64,000 nt of DNA. Origin: Saccharothrix carnea. GTDB lineage: Bacteria; Actinomycetota; Actinomycetes; Mycobacteriales; Pseudonocardiaceae. Made by a program: the position numbers and the translations under genes. The notes below the pieces were generated by a model. The model saw nothing but the letters and a program-made list of their open reading frames with translations. It had not been told where the DNA came from and searched no databases. Each line of letters begins with the position of its first letter. Within the stretch, counting starts at the first letter, position 1. The stretch spans positions 1-64,000 of the forward strand of contig NZ_PYAX01000016.1 of assembly GCF_003014735.1 (NCBI RefSeq), in the 5' to 3' direction. Positions 63,365 through 64,000 of this stretch are shown here, piece by piece.

Positions 63365-64000
63365 CGCCATGCCTTTCCGTGGGGCTGGGGGTCAGGGTCC
63401 GTTCGGAGGACGGAGACCTCCATCGGCCCGCACTCGACCCGGCCGTCGCGGCGCCCCGGGAATTCCAGGTCGCCGCCCGGCGGTGGACGGGCGGGGGTCA
63501 TCGGTGCGGTGTTGATGAACGCGACGCGGGCAACGAAGCCACCTGGTCACCGTAGCGAGGTGGTCGTGTTTGTAAAGCGCCGCACCGGGCGGCGGTGGAA
63601 ACCGGTGACGGGCCGCGGCCGGTGAACGCGCGGTCGCCGGGAAGCCGCCGTCATAAGTGTCGTGGCCTGCGATCATGTCCTGGCATCACCCCGGTGTTCC
63701 GGGGCCACCCAGGCGTCGCCGCCGGAGCGCGACGGGCTGATCGAATTATTGTGACCGAGGGTGCCCGGTGGTCGGCAGAGGGCTCATATTCGCAGGTGAA
63801 CGGCCCTTCCTTGATCGGTGGAGCCGGTATTCCGGGTCATTTCGACTCCACCGGCGGGGTTCACTCGAACGGATGTGCCTCTGTTGCCGAGATTCCGCTT
63901 GAATGGCAGAGAACTCCGCGTCCGCGGTCGGTAGCCGTCTCAACGCCGGAGGGGGGATGCTCCTGCTCGTCCGCTGGAAATAACGAGGTCGAAGCGGTAT
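63365..64000. other. Right-end region without a supported gene
   Basis: About 640 bp. Short open frames on the minus strand (for example 63746-63943) lack ribosome-binding sites, family motifs and the expected third-position GC bias. The part near 63730-63840 is less GC-rich than the rest and could be a promoter for a gene to the right of the window, or for the haloperoxidase. Confidence 0.5.

Noticed and set aside
63746-63943. Short minus-strand frame near the right end
   Set aside because: No ribosome-binding site, no motif, and Arg/Ser-rich composition typical of chance frames.

Overview
This window is high-GC actinomycete DNA. GTG starts are frequent, stop/start overlaps of the ATGA and GTGA type are common, and there is an ECF sigma factor, a Drr-type exporter, Tat and lipoprotein signals and a carrier-protein peptide synthetase. 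The gene content fits a Pseudonocardiales-like genome (Saccharothrix, Actinosynnema or Lentzea relatives), but the taxonomic guess is inference. No rRNA, tRNA, CRISPR array, insertion sequence or replication origin was recognised.

Left part (1-9.3 kb): a truncated acyl-CoA carboxylase-like gene behind a flavin reductase, a small DUF5988-like gene, an ECF sigma factor with a one-span membrane partner, an FAD monooxygenase, then a glycosyltransferase translationally coupled to two complete ABC exporter half-transporters. A short scar follows: a two-unit tandem repeat array joined to an SDR remnant. At 9.3-16.3 kb a LysR regulator diverges from a six-gene aromatic-ring degradation operon (two FAH-family hydrolases, a cyclase-family hydrolase, an FAD hydroxylase, an amidohydrolase and an extradiol dioxygenase). 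At 16.2-28.2 kb lie stand-alone genes: acetyltransferase, methyltransferase, ABC exporter, calerythrin-like EF-hand protein, a DrrAB/DUF1048 operon with a clear inverted-repeat operator, a lipoprotein, a phosphotransferase, a MOSC protein and a secreted subtilase.

The most distinctive region is 28.4-44.8 kb, ten minus-strand genes in one apparent transcription unit: carA, carB, sbnA-like, sbnB-like, an FAD/NAD(P)-binding enzyme, a NodU/CmcH-family carbamoyltransferase, a one-module NRPS (C-A-PCP), a thioesterase, an MFS exporter and a BenE-family transporter. The reading is that SbnA/SbnB make L-2,3-diaminopropionate, CarAB supply carbamoyl phosphate, the carbamoyltransferase spends it, the NRPS and thioesterase assemble and release a small amide, and the two transporters move the product. 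A dedicated carbamoyl phosphate synthetase at the head of such an operon, with a divergent allosteric domain, is the best candidate for an undescribed system.

Right part (45.6-64 kb): cystathionine synthase/lyase, an unknown 277-residue protein, a LacI-regulated sugar locus (alpha-galactosidase, ABC importer, secreted CBM-bearing glycoside hydrolase) with three matching palindromic operators, a 1,332-residue polymorphic toxin/contractile-injection-type effector coupled to a DUF4279 putative immunity gene, and a Tat-exported vanadium-dependent haloperoxidase-type protein.
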